Position numbers and translations under genes: made by a program. From Undaria pinnatifida (taxonomy: Eukaryota; Sar; Phaeophyceae; Laminariales; Alariaceae), in the NCBI GenBank assembly GCA_012845835.1, contig JABAKD010000011.1, positions 374,501 through 438,500 on the forward strand: a DNA stretch of 64,000 nt. Direction: 5' to 3'. Below, piece by piece: positions 1 through 11,335 of the stretch. Within the stretch, counting starts at the first letter, position 1, and each line of letters starts with the position of its first letter. The notes below the pieces were generated by a model that was given only the letters and a program-made list of their open reading frames with translations, was not told where the DNA came from and did not search any database.

Positions 1-1054
1 CTAGCATTGTTTGAGATGACCGTTCATGTTCGCTTCACGTTCATTCACCTTGATATATACTTCGAAGTATATTGTAGTCGAGCTTCGCCAAGTATGAAAT
101 CATACGCGCGTGTCGCTCGAATATCTTTCTGGGTCATGATGTTATTATGTGCTTCTTTCACTATAGAACAGAGGCATCATGCGATCATGCGAGGATGCAT
201 CATAGCGAGGAGAGTAAAAGCATAATCATCAGCAGCATATATATGTGTGTCACGATCAATACAAACAGCGTTCCAAGCACTATATGTAGACTACATTTTG
301 TGCTCCATCCCCCATTAGTCTCTTGCTGGCTGTGGTCATCATGTAATGTTGTTGTTGAGGAGAGCTTTTTTTTTTGCTTCTTATAGGCGAGTACGAGTGC
401 GAGCTTGGATGTTTTGTTCGTTGCGCTGCTGTGACAACAAGTTTTCGTTGCGATTTCCCAAAACACAAGAGATATTATTCGACTACGAGCGGGGGCATGT
501 ATGTATCTGGTATGTATACCGGCATTTGGAAATTTCAAACAGCGTTTCGAGAGCACACCAAAAAAACACACCACGCACACCAATATTATACCCGTGCTTC
601 ATCCTCCGACGCTCTCTTCTTCTTGCGGACTAAACCGTTGCTGCAGTAGAAACGGCCTATCTTTTGCTGTCGAGTATCTCGGCAGCATGATGCGAGTGCT
701 TTTTGGTGTAGATAATATCTTGTTTCGCACGACGAGCAATTGAAACAGAGTTTCAATGCAGCACACCACTCACGTGTGCTTCATCTTCCAGAGCTCTCTT
801 GCTGACAAGTTCTTGAAGCAGGGACGACCTCCTCCGTTTCTCAGACATCGCTGCTTCCGACCAACCGCGCCCACAGATTGCTCCGAGCACGAGCTACGAG
901 TGTACAGTGCAGAGTCGATAGATTCTGTTCGCGGAGTCCAGGTATCCTGGAATGTACTCGTACTCGAGCGCACGCACTGATCCGAAAAGGCCGTTCTTAA
1001 TCCCTTGGTACCATAGATCCAGAAGATATCGGTTAACGACTTTTTTAGCTGTGG
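1..1054. other. no gene seen
   Basis: Short open frames on both strands overlap one another and none shows a domain, a splice-bounded exon or consistent composition. The stretch holds A/T-rich and CA-rich tracts, including a loose direct repeat around 540-640 and 760-800 (CACACCA..GTGCTTCATC). Confidence 0.5.
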
Positions 1055-1320
1055 ACCCGTCAAGGATGAAAACAAGTGACGCGTCAAGTATTGTTTTGAC
1101 GTATATCTTCACTATTATAAATATTTGACCACTATTGGCGGACCTCCGTCAAAACTAAAGTCCCGTCAAACCTGGAAAATGACGGGGAGAATTTCCGGCC
1201 AGAAAGACCCGTCAAGGACTTTTGAGAGGACCCGTCGTGGTATTTACAGGCGTATTATACTAATTTAAGTAAACGATTATCCTTGACGGCTACACGTCAA
1301 GGATTCTGACGCCGTCAACC
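1055..1320. repeat. GTCAAGGA-rich MITE-like repeat
   Basis: The motif CCGTCAAGGA or its complement recurs at about 1057, 1207, 1281 and 1298, with shorter GTCAA variants between, in an AT-rich core. Dense inverted and direct copies of one short motif are typical of the sub-terminal region of a small DNA transposon. No clean terminal pair or target duplication was found, so the class is open. Confidence 0.4.
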
Positions 1321-2639
1321 TCTAGATATAACAATTTTAAGGCTACACTTCCACTTTTGGGACAAGTGACTTGGAATTAGTACAAAATAGTGGCTCCGCG
1401 GAAGTGCAGTGCTAAAATCTGGAAATCGGTGATGTTGAAACTGTCGTTTGTGACGAACGGACCACGCGGGGCAATAGCAGCGAAAAGGACAACATCGCAA
1501 GCAGCAGCCTGTCAAAACTCAAAAGCTCGACAACAACACTGGCTTGTGGACGAGCTTCTAGCACCACATACTACACGTGGTAACTACTGTACAGGCAGTA
1601 GAGGTACGAGTAGTACATGTCGTAGTGGTGAGGAGGAATGCCATCGTCGCAGCGTTTACGTGGTGAGAGTGTCGCCACCACCACTACTACTACAACAGCC
1701 ACTGCATCTTTGAGGAGAGGACCGCCGAACAAAAAAACAGAACCAGGGCTGCACAGCACAATAAATTCAGCTCCTGGGGAGACTGACTTGCTACATTCAA
1801 GCCTTGGCAGCAGGCGAACAACTTCAATCTGTGAGTGGTATTCAAGCATACCGAGAAACTCTCCTATTAATAGGTCTAGTCAGGTCTCTAGTCGGTGGTG
1901 GATGGGGTCGTGACGCGCGGTGAGGTGCTGCAGCCTACGCCACAAATAAAGCAAACGCCACCAGGCATTTTCACATCTTTTTTTTCGCATTTTTTTCATC
2001 GCACGTGTGGCAGCCTCTACGTTTTGTCTGCTGGGTACTCGTAGTAAAAGTCGGGTCCGTACGTATGATACCATACGCTACGTGCACCTTGTGACAGCAT
2101 GCAAACATTTATTCCGTCTTGGTTTTGGTCTCGGTCTGGATACGTAGATCGAGTAGATTTTTCATGCCGGAAGATTTTAGGCGCATTATTTTTGTTTGAT
2201 GATGAAAAGTACGAATTGCTTCCGATATTATCCGACCCCAAAACACCCACGTACGAGCCGTAACACACCATCATCATGGCGCTCGGCCCGCGATCACCAC
2301 CACGGCCACAACAACACAAAGCAACACGCATCACAGAGCGATGCGCGAGGTCTAGCCAGCGCCGACACTAGCCCAGCACGCAAAAAGTTTTGCAACATAT
2401 ATATGCAGGGTGCTTTGTCGTAGTATCCTCGACAACAACAGCAAGCAGCAGAGCAGATTATGGTTCTACTTCGATCATGCTCCTATAAAGGTCAGTGTTT
2501 TTTTTGTTTTTTTCGTCTCTTTCCCCGTACATAGTACAGCCAGATACTGCTGCTGTCTGCTGTCTGTATCCATTGCTTTTTTGTGTAGACTATATTTGCT
2601 TTAAAAAAATGTTCTGCAGCAAGTCTAGCCGGCCGGCGT
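1321..2639. other. no gene seen
   Basis: Contains a weak fragment of the piggyBac-like MITE near 1345-1385, an exact CTATTAATAG palindrome at 1864 and low-complexity CAA/CCA tracts. No exon could be supported. Confidence 0.4.
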
Positions 2640-2830
2640 CCCCGGTGTTTTGTGTTTGTGTTTTTTGTTTGTTTATCTCATCCCGTCTACCATCTTCGCA
2701 CCCTCCTTCTTTTCTCTTTCTCCCTTCCTAGATGTAACTCAGGCCCAGGGTAACTGAGCAGGCTCTTCTCGCCCCTCCCAACTACGGCACGTGCCTTCGT
2801 TTTCCTCTTTTACGAGTTGAGCTGGAAAGA
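2640..2830 (+). repeat. dispersed pyrimidine-rich repeat
   Basis: A C/T-rich block with TCTCGCCC, AACTCAG and GGGTAAC/GGGTCAC landmarks. Diverged copies lie at about 13262-13450 and 18262-18420 and, inverted, at about 18655-18745; these copies share TTCTTCCCTC followed by a GACTCGCG segment. Function unknown. Confidence 0.4.
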
Positions 2831-2878
2831 AAATTGTGTGTGTGTGTTTTTTTTTGAACAGAAAAGATGAAAAGCAGC

Positions 2879-3232
2879 CTACGAGTAGAGTCCATCATGG
2901 ACACGTGGATTGGCATGCCGTCGCGAGTGTTGCCCGAGAGAGACAGGGCGTAGTGCCCGGAAGCTAGTCGAATCTGTGATCAATCCCTGGCGGAACGCAC
3001 AGTAGAGCATGCTCGGTAGCTCTCTGCCTTTCATCGCCGACACTCGTCCATCGGGCATCCCACTTACGTATCTAAGTATTGAACAGCAGTTGTTGGTGTT
3101 TGCCAAACAGCTGTCAGGCGCTGCGAATCTGGTACTCGCACCTGATACGTACATAATCTCATGCATAGCAGCATCAGCAAAAAAAGTACGTCGATTGAAT
3201 GTTTCATACGCTTTTGGATGGAGATGATACAT
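2879..3232 (-). other. unassigned open frame, coding status unclear
   Basis: A 117-codon frame is open on the minus strand, but a 72-codon frame on the plus strand (3009-3227) covers the same bases and looks equally plausible. Neither resembles a family I know and no splice sites frame either. Could be a decayed gene or transposon fragment. Confidence 0.15.
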
Positions 3233-5273
3233 ATGGTGATCGCAGCACTAATCGTGGAGCGATGTGTATTCCATGATAGAGCAAGGACGGCTCAACCGGC
3301 GTACGATACAAAGGGCGTGTGGATGTCATACAGCAGTAGTAGTAGTATTGCTGCTGGCCGCCCCAAGGCGGCAGAAAGTGTCCCATGATTATTGCTCCGT
3401 TCTACCAGGTACCGGTGGTATGTGAAAGAGTGCTGGATTGGACAGGCCGCTTCAGAGAACCGCGAATAATCAGATTTTTTACACTAATTCCAAGTAGTTT
3501 GTCCCTTGTCGTGCGGTTCGGTTGAAGGTGACTGAAAGGGCCACAAGTTGCTACTGGCAAGTCGAACTATTTTGGGCACAAAAATAATAACCTGTAAAAC
3601 GTTAATGATAAATTATAAACGGTCCTTATATTTATGTCTATAATCGGTAAATCCTTTTAGTTGGACATATATTTCGTTGGACGGAAATATAGGCATAGTT
3701 TATGTATATAAATGGTGATAAAAAGTACCTATGTTTCAGTCCAAACGTGGCAAATATCTGACCTTTGGTTGGAATATATTCATGTATTCAATGTCAATGT
3801 CTGATGTTGCAAGCAAGAAACGGACAGAAGCAAGCAGTAGTAGCCCTCGTAGTGAACTCTACCAGAGGGTACTACGAACACAGAGCTCGTAGAGATTGAT
3901 GCTCATGCCAATCTGGGCCATTTTATTTTGCCGCCTAAAGTATCCAAACCGTGACTTTTAGTTTTGGGGACTCCGCTCAAAGACCTACCCGCAGGTACGA
4001 TGATAGCTCCCCCTCCTCAACAGCAGCAGTAGTATTAATAGTGTGTGTTGCGTCTGTCTGGTGTCTGGTAAATGTTGGTAGTTGTCCTTTGAGGTAAGAG
4101 AGTGTTATTAGTGTACCTGGTACTTGTTTTTACTACTACCTGGTACTCATTTACGTACGTGGTGTCAACGCAACGGCATTATTTTCGATCGGCCATCTGT
4201 CGGCCTCTGCCATACATTTTGATCCAAGTTGCAATGTCACACCGTGACACCTCCTCATATTCATGATGCCGTCTCCCGTCGTCCCATCCACTATTATTGA
4301 TTGTTGTCCCGGTGCTACTCGTACCGAAAGAGAGTAGAAAGATCTGAAAAAAGATAGAATTTAGAATACTCAAAACCCGCACGGAAGAGTTTTCAAGAAA
4401 ATTCAAAATTCCGTTTCATGCAAACGTGCAGGGCCTGCATTTCCGATTTATTTGTGAAAAATGGTTTGTTTAGGTGTGCAATATGAACAGTAGTTATTTG
4501 CCACGTGGTAACTTTAGAACAGACTGCTGTGCTGCCGCTGCTCCGCACCCGTGCTGTTGGGAGCCCTATCCACATACCAGGTAGCTTGACTGTAAATCTT
4601 TAGGGGGCTTGGGTCGTGCCGCCCAACGTTGACCACCCCCGACAAAAAGCCAATAACGCTCACCATCAAAACGAACGTGATGGGGTGACCTGTGCTTGGA
4701 TGCTGAATGTGGCTTGTTGTGAAGGCTCTACTATTAATAGCACATCGACTCGGCCGCGGCTTGGATGCTGTGCTTGCGAAAGACATTCGGTCGCATGGGG
4801 ATGCTGTGTGTGCCGCTAGTAGTGCCGTGGCTTGGTAATACTTGTTCCAGGTTGATTGAGCCGCATAAGATCAGACATAAGATTCCCCTCAGCAATCCAG
4901 AGTGCGCGTAGATACCATAAATAAATACTCCACTACCAGGTAGTCTATTACTAAGTACTCAGTATTATATAGTCTGAGATATACCAGGTAGTTTGTAGAC
5001 AAGAGCTACTTGAAATGATTGTGTATCGTATTGAGAACATTAACATTGCTTGCGCGGTGTACCCATTTATTTATGAATAGTGCCTGGTGTACATGATACC
5101 AGGTATGTAGTCTATGTTATTTCGTATGATACGAGCGAGCATAATATTAGAGACCCGCAGGAAGTGTGTCACGCACCACGCATGCCCGGACGCCGGGGCC
5201 CACCCTTCCCAATTCCACACCTCCCGCCCACCGTACGTACGTATCATCATGCCATTGATCGATGGTTGCTCAT
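3233..5273. other. no gene seen; short dispersed motifs
   Basis: AT-rich sequence with several copies of the TACCAGGTA/TACCTGGTA motif (about 3407, 4108, 4138, 4576, 4936, 4982, 5096) and one exact CTATTAATAG (4731). A partial piggyBac-like MITE fragment sits near 3475-3505. No exon was supported. Confidence 0.4.
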
Positions 5274-5649
5274 TGTTATAAGACTTAGTTTGGGTAAGCT
5301 ATTGGTTAACCTTTGGCAAGTGGTCAAACGGGCTAATACCCCCTGATACCTCAACAGATGGCGTCGTCGACAGACCACGGGTTTTTGGGGTCGTAGGTTC
5401 AAATCCCACCATCCATAATAATGATAAACTCTTTGTCGAACTCATAAAAAAACTCTTCCCCCGGTATCCCCAGGAAATGAAAACGCTTGGATATTGACAG
5501 GTGCACCCGTATATCCGTCCGATCTGCTATCCCGCCGTTTCAGGGGGGAAGAGTGCTGTATGTAAGGCTTAGTTTGGGTAAGCAAAAATGGGCAACCTGT
5601 TGCAAGTGATCAAACGGACTATTAATAATACCCCACAAATAACTTAACA
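5274..5649 (+). mobile_element. TRIM-like mini LTR retrotransposon, copy 1
   Basis: Two direct repeats (5274-5356 and 5557-5649) begin TGT and end AACA and share the segments GGTAAGC and CAAACGG; they flank about 200 bp without coding capacity. Just after the left repeat comes TGGCGTCGTCGACAGACC, placed and starting (TGG) like a primer binding site. The right repeat is preceded by a polypurine tract, AGGGGGGAAGAG. This is the layout of a terminal-repeat retrotransposon in miniature. The inside also carries a T-arm-like GGTTCAAATCCCACC. No target duplication is visible at this copy. Confidence 0.7.
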
Positions 5650-5824
5650 TAAGGCCATAAATCTATTGTTATCTTCGCAGTTTTATTTCTCTTTCTCCCT
5701 TCAGTACCTTCTAGAAAAGAAGAGGTTCAATTGGTTATTTCTACCCAACGCCATCAGTATGTATGATGTGCTCTTCACAATATAAAACAGAGATATTTCC
5801 AACCGTCAGTTGTTATTTATTACT

Positions 5825-5975
5825 ACAGCAGTAGACATCCAGCAGAACCAGTGCCCGTGCCAATGAAGCAACGAGCTCTCTCTGTGGTCACAAACTACGA
5901 GACGGACGTCATGCTCATCCAGCAGAGCACCCAGTGTATTACAGCTCCAGTGTTCATCGCGATTATTCCTACTAT
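5825..5975 (+). repeat. dispersed repeat with CATCCAGCA landmark
   Basis: Shares CATCCAGCA, CCAGTG, a TGGTCACAAACTACGA-like segment and a nearby ACGTCATGC with copies at about 8655-8800, 11140-11300 and 44695-44820. Copies are 120-160 bp and diverged. They look like retroposon fragments but no A/B box or tail was identified. Confidence 0.45.
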
Positions 5976-6002
5976 TGGATCAACAGATATACAGATTATG
6001 TG

Positions 6003-6045
6003 GTCACCGACGACGACAGCAGCAGCAGCAGCAGCAGCAGCTGCT
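6003..6045 (+). repeat. CAG/GCA trinucleotide run
   Basis: A short imperfect GAC/CAG run followed by about seven GCA units. Simple repeat only; the open frame through it is low complexity. Confidence 0.7.
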
Positions 6046-6429
6046 TAGTTAGGAGCAGTTGTGCAACAGATAAGATACGCAAAAATAAGATCATCGCCAA
6101 CAAATGGACACATGGAATTATGATAATGGAGACTAGTGAGATCTGATCATGCGATACAATACTACGGGTAGGAGATCGTCTACAATCTGCAACCCAAAAA
6201 CTGATGCAAAAACAAAAGAATATAACCTGTGTTCCCACAAACCTCGTTGTTCTGTTTTTTTCGTAGCTCTGTCGGGTAGGTCTGCCTGCGCCCACATTTT
6301 GTTTGGGGCACAAACAACTTGATATTAGTGTATAAAAATATTATTTTTGGCGGTAGTGTACGCAAGTAAGTGGTTATTTTTTTTGCCGCCGGAAATCGTG
6401 CTTGCCTCATCCAGCATCCTACAACAATT

Positions 6430-6610
6430 TACTTTTTTTTTTTTTTTTTTTTTTAATCCTCCGGCGGATGGGGAAAAATAAAGCTTTACGAAGCTCACCA
6501 CACTTCCACGTATTTTCATACGCGTCGTGTGTCGATTTAACTCAGTTGCTTTCGCAGCCCAACGCTAGCTGGCGCACCCTTCGGGTCCCATTGTAGGTAT
6601 AGCGTAAGCT
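6430..6610 (-). repeat. A-tailed retroposon 3' end, unoccupied copy
   Basis: Read on the minus strand, this ends in CCGGAGGAT followed by about 22 A residues, as expected for a retroposed 3' end. The body (AGTTAAATCGACACACGACG and CGTGGAAGTGTGGTGAGC) matches the copies at 8925-9170 and 10845-11075. Unlike those, it lacks the ~90-bp TTAA-flanked MITE at its GAGCTT site, so it is a related empty site. Confidence 0.65.
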
Positions 6611-7699
6611 GTCCCTATCAGTGGTCTTCGTTACAACCCCGGCAGCGCAAGCTGCCGTTGTATACGGGTGCGTGTGTATGTCGACCCGGCCTGTCCCCTG
6701 AGGGTCAGTTTCGGTGGAGATAGCCACCCGGAATGTCATCTTTCCGGGTAGTGTGGGACTTGCGCAAGCTCACCCACTAACAAAACCCCTGGCCATGGGA
6801 GATAGCCTTCCGCCGGACTTGGTCCAGTTACGGTCCACCCTACCCATTCGGGCGTTGGTCCTAGGTAATTTACCATGTGTAGTATGAGTTTCAACGTTGA
6901 TTGCTCATCATGCCGAACGGGACCATGCTGGGACAGCCCGCAGACAAAGAGAACCTCAAATTTGGGGGTTGCTTGCGTCCTGTCCAGCAATTACTACTCC
7001 TCAGCGAGCGGCGGTTGCAACCAAGAGTAGGCAAGAACCACAGACAGACACGTCACATTCGCGCGTACGTGCTCTGTGCGCTTTTTTAGTAGTTCAGGTT
7101 GTAGTCTGAGATCGATGACACCTCGCGCAGGGCCTCCCTCGTCTCGAGCCCGTTCTGAGCTCTATTATTATACAGCATCGACCAGGAGAACCACATCGAC
7201 CAGGAGAACCACGCTTCTAGCTATTAATTTAAATAGCATTCCACACAAATCTTAGCAATAGCAATAATAGTTGGATTCCACCCCCCTCTCCCAACCATCT
7301 CCCATCCATCTCCCAACCAACGTGTTGTTAATAGTATGTGCTCTGCCTGGTGCATCCACTTGGTGAGCTAACACTAATAATGTACCACGTAGACTATTAT
7401 CAGGCTTTTTTGTATCAAGGCTACATTATCGGTGCGTCATTTTTGTTTCTGAGGGTGTTTCGTCGCTTTATTTAGTATTAAATTAAGGTCGCTTGAGGAG
7501 CTTTGTCCCTCACCCAAAAACTGATTTGATCTGGCAAGGATTTGGAGAAGAAAGTGAAACGTGCTGTGGTGATGAGATGATGAGATGATGAGCAATCCAT
7601 CCCATGGCCTATTAATAGGTGGTGTACAATGTATCGTAATGCCTTGACATTGAAAAACAAGAACGTTTTTTTTCCGACGATTTTGTTCCATGTTGTTAT
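6611..7699. other. no gene seen
   Basis: The minus strand carries short open frames (about 6542-6739 and 6736-6990) that may be the diverged upstream part of the A-tailed retroposon, but no reverse transcriptase or nuclease motif was visible. An exact CTATTAATAG lies at 7609. Confidence 0.35.
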
Positions 7700-7701
7700 T
7701 A

Positions 7702-8206
7702 CAGTAGCGGCTACGGTTTAAGAGAGGTCCGTGCCAGCCCGGTTTCCCTCTGTTAAATCCGGCTTTCTGTTATACTGTTTTGGCTTTGGCTACGGTACAA
7801 GAGAATAGTATCTTAAATCATATCTCACTCTCGCGGGAGGTCGCAGAGGTGTGGCAAATGCGGTGCATCTCGCTGGTCCCGAGCGGGTCCACCACACCAC
7901 AAGTGCCATGGAGGTACTGCCCGCAGACGCCTCTGCAATGGTGATTTGTGAACTTCGGTGGGTCTGGCGTGTGGTCGGGGACAGCTGTGCAGCGACTGCC
8001 CGCTGCGCAGGGCATGGTGTCTGCAGCTGTGTGTGATGCGTGTGGTGACTATGTGGTGTGATTTCCAGGAGCTCGATTTAAGAGAAAGTCCTAGAGATAA
8101 GACTATTAATAGTTCTCTTACTCGATTTTGGGTGTGCCAGCCAGTTCACTTCTCTTAAACCCGTACTTTCTCTTGAACGTTTTATCTCAAACCGTAGCCG
8201 CTACTG
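7702..8206. mobile_element. non-autonomous pogo/Tc1-like element
   Basis: A 505-bp element bounded by inverted repeats starting CAGTAGCGGCTACGGTTT and flanked by TA on both sides (7700-7701 and 8207-8208), the hallmark of Tc1/mariner/pogo insertion. Sub-terminal AAGAGA motifs recur inside both ends. The interior has a Cys/His-rich minus-strand frame (about 7818-8015, C-x3-C...H...C...H-x3-CH) that may be a captured or residual zinc-binding segment. No catalytic core is present. The related element at 16708-17843 shares the CAGT start and GCGGTTTAAGA-type sub-terminal motif. Confidence 0.8.
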
Positions 8207-8654
8207 TAATATAATAGGAGCCCCGTCATTCGGAAAACGTTTTCAGCCAAAAAAGGGGTATACCTCTCTCTCTGTCTTGGGCACGCGTCGCCACCTTACT
8301 TCATTCGTGTAACCGACTCTGTTTTCGACAGTCGGTTTTTGTTTTATTTACTCATCATCTTCCCTCTAAACCCTGAAAGCTGACAAGGGCCCCATAGATA
8401 GTGTTCTGGGCGGCTGACGATGACGTGGTTGTTGAGCCAATCACGATAATACTCATCTTGTTTCTGAACACATATCAATATTGTGTCTTCCATCTGCCAC
8501 ACCACAGCAAATCCCTGCGTCCAATACTCCACATTGCTAATTCTTACATATCACAACACTAAATATGTCTCCGCGAAAACGGGGCGCTGTTCTCAAAAGC
8601 TAAAACATTTTTTACGTGTGTATTTTCGCATTAATCTGCTTTTTCCACCCATCG

Positions 8655-8800
8655 TCATCCAGCACAACCAGTGTTCGTGCCAATGCCTCCTAGAGACGAT
8701 CTCTGCTACTACTACTTACTACTGCTGTCGTCACAAAATTACTACTCAGTATTTGTTATTATCTCCACCGCACCTGACCCCCAGGGGTCAAGTCGAGTCA
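8655..8800 (+). repeat. dispersed CATCCAGCA repeat, copy 2
   Basis: Diverged copy of the block at 5825-5975, recognisable by CATCCAGCACAACCAGTG and the following CGTGCCAATG. Confidence 0.4.
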
Positions 8801-8924
8801 GCATATCGTAGTCACTCACGCATCTGTATAGAAGTAGACTAGACTATAGCTTGCTGCGCTGCGGGAGTAGTAACGGGGACCGCCGGTGTTGAGAGCTCGC
8901 GCTATCGCTACCACGGGAAGTAAG

Positions 8925-9170
8925 TGAAGGACACGCCAGAAAACCAGCTGGATTGCGAACGCAATTGAGTTAAATTGACACACGACGCGTGTGTATGAAA
9001 ACACGTGGAAGTGTGATGAGCTTAATTAACCCCTTTACAACTGGAAACCCGTTTTGGGGGACAAATTACTTGGATTTAGTGTAAGAGGGGTTCGGGGGCT
9101 CTAAAGAGGTTGAGCTTTAGTTTTCCCCTCCCGCCGGAGGATGAAAAAAGAAAGAAAAAAATGCGAGACA
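8925..9170 (+). repeat. A-tailed retroposon fragment with nested MITE
   Basis: Same body as 6430-6610 (GACACACGACGCG, ACACGTGGAAGTGTGATGAGC), ending in CCGGAGGATG plus an A-rich tail. The piggyBac-like MITE at 9026-9113 interrupts it at the GAGCTTAA site, which dates the retroposon before the MITE. Confidence 0.65.
9026..9113 (+). mobile_element. piggyBac-like MITE, copy 1
   Basis: Starts TTAACCCCTTTACAACTGG and ends GGGGGCTCTAAAGAGGTT. The ends are imperfect inverted repeats of CCCCTTTA. The TTAA at the left edge and CCC termini suggest a piggyBac-type family; see the clean copy at 41689-41779. Confidence 0.75.
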
Positions 9171-9524
9171 GCGATACACTCTGCAAGTAAGTACAGCAAG
9201 GTCGTTCGGCTAATTTATGCAATGCGCAACGGCGGTGAACACGCGGGCAGAAACAATGCGTAAGCCAGATGACTATTAACAGACTGTTCGCAACTAAAAA
9301 AGGAGAAAAATAAAAGAGAAAAAAGAGTGACAATAAGAAGGAAAAAAAATGAAAAAGGAAAACAATTCGTCTAATATTGGAAAGAAGGATAGAAACACCA
9401 GGAGAACAGGAGGGCACGAGAAAAATGAAAAACAATGCACAACATCCAGCCAGAACGAAGCAACAACAAAGCAGATGACCCCGTTCAAGCAACGTCGGGC
9501 GCAGCAACCACGTTGGGCTTCGCC

Positions 9525-9620
9525 TGACCCTACTGCTACTACTACTGACCCTACTGCTACTACTACTGACCCTACTGCTACTACTACTGACCCTACTGCT
9601 ACTGCTGCTGACCCTAGTGC
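9525..9620. repeat. 21-bp minisatellite
   Basis: About 4.5 copies of a unit beginning GACCCTACTGCTACTACTAC. The 205-codon minus-strand frame through it is this repeat plus pyrimidine-rich sequence and is not taken as a gene. Confidence 0.8.
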
Positions 9621-10324
9621 AGAATGAAGAGTGAGGAGTAGGGGCACTGTCGCATGGTAACCTGCGCAGTTTCTGACGGCAGCGTTGTCCATACCACCAT
9701 CATCGCCATCGTACGATAGGGCCAGACTCATGATGCGTTTTTCTTCCTGTACTGTGGCCCTTTTTTCGGGGTGGCCAGTGCCACAAAAAGCAAACTTTGG
9801 CACCAAACTATGGCCACTTTTTTTTCCCCAATTATGCCGCCACAGGTTTGGTATCCAAGCGCCATTTTTTTTTTGCTTATTTTTGTCCGTGTTGAATGCG
9901 GACAATAACAATAGCCAAATACTCCATGCAGCAGGTTACGCCAAATTTCCACCGCTAAAGTCAACCGATTTTGGTGTGTCTACGTATTAGGCGCGGCTCG
10001 CGACTCCCAACAACGCCGATTGGGAATCTTACCCCAGCTATGCTGTGAAGCTAGCCAACGCCTAAACTAGGGGTGGCATGATGAGCACCCTATGCACTAT
10101 ATGCTATACTTCACTTGGCTTGTTTTGCCACCTTATGGTCCCAAATTTCGCCTGTTTTGCCACCCCTTGGCCCAAAATTGAACTTACTTATGGCTTTGTT
10201 TGCGCTATCTATATGGTCCCTAGAGCCAATTATGCCAAAAACTATGCCCACATAATAATGGGTCAGGCCCTCCCATTACCCCCCAAGCCAATACCCAAAC
10301 GAAGCTACAAAAATTGCAAATAAG
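9621..10324. other. no gene seen
   Basis: Contains several loose repeats of TATGCCACC/ATTATGCC and CCAAATTT. An 81-codon plus frame at 10078-10323 is built from these repeats. No gene supported. Confidence 0.35.
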
Positions 10325-10666
10325 AAAGCAAAAGCCAAAACACAGCAACAAAGTGGATGACACCACCCACCCGGTGCCGGGTCACCACCCAAACTGGTTT
10401 CCGAATGCAACTATTAATACTAATAATACTACTACTACTATTAATAGAGGGTTAGGAAGGAGAATTATCATCGCTGCCTGGTCTGTCCTCTAGGTGGTGT
10501 AAAGCAAAAGTCAAAACACAGCAACAAAGTAGATGACACTACCCAGCCGGCGCCGGGACACCACCCAAACTGGTTTCCGAATGCATTTTCTACTATTAAT
10601 ATTACTACTAGAGGCTTAGGAAGGAGAAGTATCATCGCTGCCTGGTCTATCCTCTTCTACGAGGTG
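10325..10666 (+). repeat. ~175-bp tandem duplication
   Basis: Two adjacent copies (10325-10500, 10501-10666) share AAAGCAAAAG, AACACAGCAACAAAGT, CACCCAAACTGGTTTCCGAA and GGAAGGAGAA. They differ by substitutions and by the length of a central ACTATTAAT-type tract, which in the first copy contains an exact CTATTAATAG (10438). Confidence 0.8.
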
Positions 10667-10844
10667 TATCTTCGACGGCGGTGTCCATACCGACATGATC
10701 GCCTCCATAGCCCCTAACCGAAGGAAACGCAACCAACCAGCCGATGTACGGTAAAACTCCCTCCGTTCGTACGCACTGTGCGTAAACCATTTTCTCGAAA
10801 ATGTGGTAAGCTCTGCTTGTTGTATCGGCTTATAACGCTAGAAG

Positions 10845-11075
10845 GATGCGCCAGCTAGCGTTGGATTGCGAAAGCAACTGAGTTAAATCGACACACGACG
10901 CGTATGAAAATACGTGGAAGTGTGGTGAGCTTAACCCCTTTACAACTGGAAACCCGTTTTCGGGGGACAAAATTACTCGGATTTAGTGTAGGGAGGGGTT
11001 CGGGGGCTCTACAGGAGATAAGCTTTATTTTTCCCCATCCGCCCGAGGATAATAAAGAAGAAAAAAAAAAAAAAA
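10845..11075 (+). repeat. A-tailed retroposon fragment, third copy
   Basis: Begins GCGCCAGCTAGCGTTGGATT, continues with the shared body and ends CCGAGGAT plus an A-rich tail. Like the copy at 8925 it carries a MITE at the GAGCTTAA site (10931-11021). Confidence 0.65.
10931..11021 (+). mobile_element. piggyBac-like MITE, copy 2
   Basis: TTAACCCCTTTACAACTGG at the left; GGGGGCTCTACAGGAGATAA at the right, so the right terminus is decayed. Inserted in the same retroposon site as copy 1, suggesting that the MITE-bearing retroposon was itself duplicated. Confidence 0.7.
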
Positions 11076-11139
11076 GCTAGACCTACCTGGTGGTGTATGT
11101 GTGTGTGTGTGTTCTTCACATTAAACCGTTCTTCTACTC

Positions 11140-11300
11140 GTCGACATCCAGCACACCCAGTGTCTGTACTGATTCTTCACCCTAGAAAGATCAGCTCTGT
11201 GGTCACAAGCTACGACACAGAGATAATGCATCGTAATGCATTCGACAACGCAATGTCATGCCCTAGTACTGGGTACGACAGGCACAACATACATACGTCA
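11140..11300 (+). repeat. dispersed CATCCAGCA repeat, copy 3
   Basis: Carries CATCCAGCACACCCAGTG, GTGGTCACAAGCTACGA and TGCATCGTAATGCATT, matching the other copies in order. Confidence 0.45.
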
Positions 11301-11335
11301 GCAACAGAAATACATTGGAAGAGAGAAATACGAAG

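Noticed and set aside
9294..9911. 205-codon minus-strand frame with hydrophobic C-terminus
   Set aside because: Built from a 21-bp minisatellite and a polypyrimidine tract; no domain or splice context.
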